Below, piece by piece: positions 5,951-6,268 of a stretch of DNA of 6,268 nt. The notes under the pieces were generated by a model that saw nothing but the letters and a program-made list of their open reading frames with translations, was not told where the DNA came from and did no database searches. Source of the DNA: an uncultured Bacteroidales bacterium (GTDB lineage Bacteria; Bacteroidota; Bacteroidia; Bacteroidales; P3); NCBI GenBank assembly GCA_900319595.1, contig ONOZ01000142.1, positions 1 through 6,268 on the forward strand, in the 5' to 3' direction. Within the stretch, counting starts at the first letter, position 1, and the number at the start of each line of letters is the position of its first letter. The position numbers and the translations under genes were made by a program.

Positions 5951-5987
5951 AAAAAAAAGCATGCAATATTTTACATACTACATGCCC
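5951..5987 (-). terminator. Rho-independent terminator-like hairpin with T-run
   Basis: On the minus strand, bases 5987-5975 (GGGCATGTAGTAT) can pair with 5969-5957 (ATATTGCATGCTT) through all 13 positions, four of them G-U, leaving a 5-base loop (GTAAA). The last two T of the 3' arm belong to an eight-T run (5958-5951), so six T follow the stem. It lies 27 bases after the HU-like stop and would end transcription there, just 13 bases before the ATG of the DUF6046-like gene. Stem stability is moderate because only four G-C pairs are present. Confidence 0.55.
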
Positions 5988-5998
5988 AATATTTACAT
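5960..5998. repeat. Imperfect direct repeat pair, 21-bp period
   Basis: On the plus strand, CATGCAATATTTTACAT (5960-5976) and CATGCCCAATATTTACAT (5981-5998) are near-identical direct repeats. Their starts are 21 bases apart, about two helical turns. They overlap the terminator stem, whose pairing partly follows from the internal symmetry of the repeats (CATG, AATATT). Confidence 0.5.
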
Positions 5999-6014
5999 CC
6001 TTTCTGCGACATCT

Positions 6015-6268
6015 TTAATGATACTTTACTTTGGATAAATCTTTAAACTCTACTTTGGCAGATTTCATATTGTTTTTGAATCTTGCAGACGGGTAAAAAC
6101 GGCAAGTAATTCGCTTAATTATGCTGTTGTCAACTTCGTCTGTAGTTCTTACCGCCTTGCTTCTAATAGCAGGTATGAATTTACCTATTTGCGTCTGCAC
6201 GGCTCTACCTTCTGCACAATGCCTTTGAATGAAAAACAAAAACTGTTTCAAACAATTATTTACATCTC
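6015..6268 (-). CDS. HU-like DNA-binding protein (Bacteroidota HU-HIG-like type), 5' end cut by window edge
   Basis: About 83 C-terminal residues are visible. The frame stays open to the right edge, so the TTG codon at 6251 is probably internal rather than the start: residues DVNNC precede it in frame. The segment AEGRAVQTQIGKFIPAIRSKAV matches the 'l..G..V.LG.lG.f.p.i.skav' part of Bacteroidota HU-like proteins. It continues with TTDEVDNSIIKRITCRFYPSARFKNNMKSAKVEFKDLSK, which fits the 'v.vnF.Ps..lk..l....f.k' ending of that family. The leucine usual before the G in the 'LG.lG' strand is replaced by T-Q-I-G. Such proteins bind and bend DNA. The visible part lacks the N-terminal helices. The protein ends at TAA 6015-6017, and a terminator-like hairpin follows. 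It does not belong to the tail structure and is an odd neighbour for a tail gene. A different small basic protein is possible. Confidence 0.6.
   Translation of the reverse strand, partial: DVNNCLKQFLFFIQRHCAEGRAVQTQIGKFIPAIRSKAVRTTDEVDNSIIKRITCRFYPSARFKNNMKSAKVEFKDLSKVKYH

Noticed and set aside
5951..5998. CRISPR or phage attachment-site reading of the direct repeats
   Set aside because: Only two imperfect copies with a 4-5-base gap are present, without spacers, integrase or tRNA nearby.
5971..6012. 13-codon open frame (MSQKGCKYWACSM) in frame with the DUF6046-like gene
   Set aside because: It begins just after the HU-like stop and ends at TAA in the hairpin loop. Its codons coincide with the repeat and hairpin, and it does not resemble the missing DUF6046 N-terminus, so it is probably not a gene.
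6015..6251. TTG at 6251 as the start of the HU-like gene
   Set aside because: The frame is open upstream to the window edge and the family needs N-terminal helices, so the true start is most likely outside the window.

Overview
The window is part of the late (tail, baseplate and lysis) gene block of a contractile-tailed phage or prophage of a Bacteroidota host. The assignment rests on protein-level resemblance recalled from memory: a DUF6046-type protein, a late-control-D-like hub, a baseplate-J-like protein with the QWWxxxALxWQ block seen in Bacteroidota prophages, a GEQGLSVRxKIN-type fibre start, and a Bacteroidota-style HU-like protein. Base composition is strongly AT-rich. Most starts are preceded by A-rich stretches rather than clear Shine-Dalgarno sites, as is usual in Bacteroidota.

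All genes but one are on the minus strand, so the operon reads from right to left. It begins with a 5'-cut HU-like DNA-binding protein (6268-6015), followed by a hairpin plus T-run that looks like a terminator (5987-5951). Next come a short DUF6046-like protein that seems to lack its N-terminal part (5937-5590), the hub/late-control-D-like protein (5150-4125), a small membrane coiled-coil protein (4120-3740) and, overlapping it by 170 bases in another frame, a lipoprotein with a C-terminal membrane helix that looks like a unimolecular spanin (3909-3472). Then follow baseplate J (3484-2672), a gpI-position tail protein (2667-2227), an unassigned baseplate/fibre-adjacent protein (2196-1639), a LysM-like small tail protein (1634-1350), a tail fibre (1330-137) and the first 42 codons of a GH24 lysozyme (125 to the left edge). 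From the hub leftwards the genes are separated by at most 30 bases or overlap, which indicates one transcript.

The exception is a plus-strand gene (5219-5593) for a small secreted protein made of 11-14-residue repeats. It sits between the DUF6046-like and hub genes, has its own AT-rich upstream region with an exact 11-bp tandem repeat and a possible Bacteroidota -7 box, and its stop overlaps the stop of the convergent DUF6046-like gene. It looks like a cargo ('moron') gene.

As a whole, the block builds the tail tip, baseplate and fibre and supplies two lysis functions: peptidoglycan cleavage (lysozyme) and outer-membrane disruption (u-spanin). No holin, gp25-like wedge protein, spike, integrase or RNA gene is visible. 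No stretch longer than 300 bases lacks a gene. The points most worth checking are the inverted secreted-repeat cargo gene, the truncated DUF6046 gene directly behind a terminator-like hairpin, and the overlapping membrane-protein/u-spanin pair placed inside the baseplate genes.
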